Assembly (NCBI GenBank): GCA_017476305.1
Contig: JAFVAA010000610.1
Coordinates: forward strand, 1-7,691
From: Lachnospiraceae bacterium
Lineage (GTDB): Bacteria; Bacillota; Clostridia; Lachnospirales; Lachnospiraceae
Direction: 5' to 3'
Length of the DNA stretch: 7,691 nt
Of this stretch, positions 5,875-7,691 are shown one piece after another. Position 1 is the stretch's first letter. The number at the start of each line of letters is the position of its first letter. The notes under the pieces were generated by a model that searched no databases, was not told the DNA's origin, and saw only the letters and a program-made list of their open reading frames with translations. The position numbers and the translations under genes were made by a program.

Positions 5875-6858
5875 GTGAGCAATTTATTAAATATATCATC
5901 ATCCCCGCATGTGCGTGATAAATCGAGTACGAAAAGCATTATGTGGGATGTATTCTTAGCACTTCTGCCTGCGGCACTTTTTGGAATTTATAATTTCAGC
6001 ATAAAGGCAAAAAGTATCAATGCGGTACTGCTCATCGTAGTCTGTATTGCGACTTGTGTGCTGACGGAATACATTTGGGAGACATGTATGAAGCTCCCTT
6101 TGACAGTAAGTGACGGCAGTGCGGCACTTACCGGACTTTTATTGGCACTGAACCTGTCATCCACCTTTCCGGTCTGGATGGCAATCATCGGCAGCGTATT
6201 TGCGATTCTCGTCGTAAAGCAGTTATTCGGTGGAATTGGGCAGAATTTCATGAATCCGGCACTCGGAGCCAGATGCTTTTTGATGGTTTCCTTCGCCGGT
6301 CAGATGACATCCTTCACCTATGATGGTGTCACAGGAGCCACCCCGCTTGCCATCATCAAGACGGGAAAGATTCCGGAGGGGCTTTCGGAGCCGGGGCTTC
6401 TTGACATGTTTCTGGGGAATATCGGAGGAACGATTGGAGAGACTTCAGCAATCGCTCTCCTGATCGGTGCAGCATATCTTCTATATAAGAAGATCATTAC
6501 CTGGAAAATTCCTGTGTGCTATATTGTGACATTTGCAATATTTTTTCTGATCTTTGGAACAAATATGGACGGTGTAGCCAGTATGGATATTACTGTACTT
6601 TGTAAGGAGCTTTGCGGAGGTGGTCTGATCCTGGGAGCGTTCTTTATGGCGACGGATTATGTGACGAGTCCGATCACGCCGAACGGACAGATCATCTTTG
6701 GTGTCATCCTGGGACTTCTGACCGGGATTTTCCGTGTATTCGGAGCATCTGCAGAAGGAGTTTCCTATGCGATCATTATAAGCAACCTTCTTGTACCATT
6801 GATCGAGAGATGGACGATTCCTGTTCCATTTGGAAAGGAGGGGTTGAAGGATGAGTGA
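5875..6858 (+). CDS. rnfD: Electron transport complex subunit RnfD
   Basis: RnfD is an integral membrane subunit with covalently bound FMN, lying on the electron path through the membrane. I place the start at GTG 5875 (327 residues) because AGGAGG (5859-5864) precedes it; ATG 5842, 11 codons upstream and in frame, has no ribosome binding site and would put that site inside the gene. The protein then begins SNLLNISSSPHVRDKSST, matching the usual RnfD N-terminus. Seen: about eight to ten hydrophobic segments; DGSAALTGLLLALNLS; GGIGQNFMNPALGARCF; TGATPLA, whose second Thr (residue 156 from this start) is the expected FMN attachment site; TDYVTSPITPNGQIIFG near the end. The stop overlaps the rnfG start by 8 nt, indicating translational coupling. 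Confidence 0.96.
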   Translation: MSNLLNISSSPHVRDKSSTKSIMWDVFLALLPAALFGIYNFSIKAKSINAVLLIVVCIATCVLTEYIWETCMKLPLTVSDGSAALTGLLLALNLSSTFPVWMAIIGSVFAILVVKQLFGGIGQNFMNPALGARCFLMVSFAGQMTSFTYDGVTGATPLAIIKTGKIPEGLSEPGLLDMFLGNIGGTIGETSAIALLIGAAYLLYKKIITWKIPVCYIVTFAIFFLIFGTNMDGVASMDITVLCKELCGGGLILGAFFMATDYVTSPITPNGQIIFGVILGLLTGIFRVFGASAEGVSYAIIISNLLVPLIERWTIPVPFGKEGLKDE

Positions 6859-7489
6859 AGCAAAGAATAATACATTAATACATGATACCATAGCAATTTT
6901 TATCATTACCCTGGTAGCGGGCATCCTTTTAGGCGGAGTATATCAGATGACAAAGGATATCATCAGGCAGAGAGAGGCAGATGCGACCAATGAAGCCTAT
7001 GCTGCTGTATATAAGGATGCTTCCTTCTCTGAGGATGCAGAGCTTACGAAAAAGAGAGAGGCGTTCAATGAGGAGCTTTCCGCAGGAAAGGTAGAATCTG
7101 TTTCCGGTTATAATCTGTCCGATGTAGAGATTACGGATATCCGCAAGGCGGATAAGGGCGGTTATGTTTTGACCACCTCCGGAAAGGGCTATGGCGGTGC
7201 AGTAAAGATAGCACTTGGTGTGAATGACGCTGGAGAAATCATCGGAATCCAGATTACAGACTGTACGAACGAAACTCCGGGACTTGGACAGAACAGTTCC
7301 AAGGAGGAGTGGAACGGGCAGTACAAAGAGGCATCTACTGCAAAGGAGGCCGTAGTCAATAAGGATAAGGACGGTGCAAAAGGAGAAGTAGTAGAAATCA
7401 ATGCAATCTCCGGTGCTACGATTACCAGCAGGGCAGTGACCAGAGCAGTGGATGGGGCAATGCTTTTGATTACATCCCTATCAGAGTAG
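6851..7489 (+). CDS. rnfG: Electron transport complex subunit RnfG (FMN-binding)
   Basis: RnfG is anchored by one N-terminal helix and exposes an FMN-binding domain outside the membrane, where a phosphoester bond holds FMN to threonine. In the 212 residues: a membrane segment at about 14-33 (IAIFIITLVAGILLGGVY); a charged, probably helical stretch to about 80; the FMN-binding domain with GKGYGGAVKIALGV (111-124), ETPGLGQ (141-147) and SGAT (187-190), Thr190 being the FMN site. AAGGAGG at 6835-6841 serves the ATG, inside the end of rnfD. Length and motifs are ordinary for the family. A spacer of at least 202 nt follows, unusual inside this operon. Confidence 0.96.
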   Translation: MSEAKNNTLIHDTIAIFIITLVAGILLGGVYQMTKDIIRQREADATNEAYAAVYKDASFSEDAELTKKREAFNEELSAGKVESVSGYNLSDVEITDIRKADKGGYVLTTSGKGYGGAVKIALGVNDAGEIIGIQITDCTNETPGLGQNSSKEEWNGQYKEASTAKEAVVNKDKDGAKGEVVEINAISGATITSRAVTRAVDGAMLLITSLSE

Positions 7490-7561
7490 ATGTTATCCAT
7501 GAATAACAAACCCACATGTCAAATTTTCGACACCACCATAAATAAAAGTGTGTTTGTTGCC

Positions 7562-7640
7562 TCCGGCGGATGCACACAAACCGCAAAAACAGCGGTTTGG
7601 CGCTGTACGGACTGCACAGCGGGTGTGCAGTCCTACCGGA
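7562..7640 (+). repeat. Structured palindromic element between rnfG and the next rnf gene
   Basis: Two hairpins stand side by side: CAAACCGC/GCGGTTTG (7577-7584/7592-7599, loop aaaaaca) and GGACTGCACA/TGTGCAGTCC (7609-7618/7624-7633, loop gcggg). TCCGG/CCGGA (7562-7566/7636-7640) can close both into a three-way junction. No T-run follows, so it is not a normal terminator. It may be a dispersed palindromic repeat inserted in the operon, or an RNA element affecting downstream expression or message stability. The spacer from 7490 to the edge holds no convincing gene. Confidence 0.65.
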
Positions 7641-7679
7641 AGAAAATGGAACTTTTAGAGTAAAACTTAAAATATTTAT

Positions 7680-7686
7680 AGGAGGG
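7680..7686 (+). promoter_or_regulatory. Ribosome binding site for the next gene (presumably rnfE)
   Basis: AGGAGGG followed by AAAAG ends the window, so a start codon is expected at or just after 7692. Clostridial operons run rnfC-D-G-E-A-B, so rnfE is the likely next gene; this is inference from gene order. Confidence 0.65.
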
Positions 7687-7691
7687 AAAAG

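Noticed and set aside
6612..6854. Plus-strand frame inside rnfD
   Set aside because: It lies in another frame of a clearly conserved membrane protein gene, and its translation shows no family features.

Overview
The window looks like part of a low-to-mid GC Firmicutes chromosome, most likely a gut-type Lachnospiraceae/Clostridia. This rests on the rnfC-rnfD-rnfG order, strong AGGAGG ribosome binding sites, extended -10 promoters (TGnTAnnAT), and a secreted, lysine-rich multidomain protein of a kind common in that group. No ribosomal RNA or taxonomic marker is present, so the family assignment is inference.

Layout. Positions 1-298 (minus strand) hold the N-terminal part of a MNT-type nucleotidyltransferase that runs off the left edge. 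It has its own promoter, with a palindrome lying over the -10 box. Positions 500-674 are the wreck of a leucine-rich-repeat surface protein: a start region with a perfect ribosome binding site is fused out of frame to the last LRR unit and C-terminus. Positions 729-851 form a compact transcription unit without a reading frame: UP-like A-tracts, a consensus extended -10 promoter, a 5' hairpin, a C-rich single-stranded stretch and a textbook intrinsic terminator. I read it as an unannotated small RNA of about 88 nt.

Positions 1118-4087 encode a secreted RCC1-repeat beta-propeller protein with Ig-like and fibronectin III-like domains. It is flanked by two inverted copies (961-1013 and 4179-4234) of a roughly 55-bp sequence, each with a hairpin on its gene-proximal side. 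They could be terminal repeats of a passenger element, boundaries of an invertible segment, or two insertions of a dispersed repeat.

Positions 4283-7691 are the start of an rnf operon: a good promoter, a structured leader of about 144 nt with a possible 26-residue leader peptide, then rnfC, rnfD and rnfG. A further ribosome binding site sits at the right edge for the next gene, presumably rnfE. Rnf is a membrane complex that passes electrons from reduced ferredoxin to NAD+ and pumps Na+ or H+. RnfC is the NADH-side flavin/iron-sulfur subunit, and RnfD and RnfG carry covalently bound FMN. An unusual structured spacer of at least 202 nt separates rnfG from the next gene.

The rnf genes are ordinary core metabolism. 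The accessory-looking part is 300-4280, where the most interesting observations are the orphan small RNA and the inverted repeats around the RCC1 gene.
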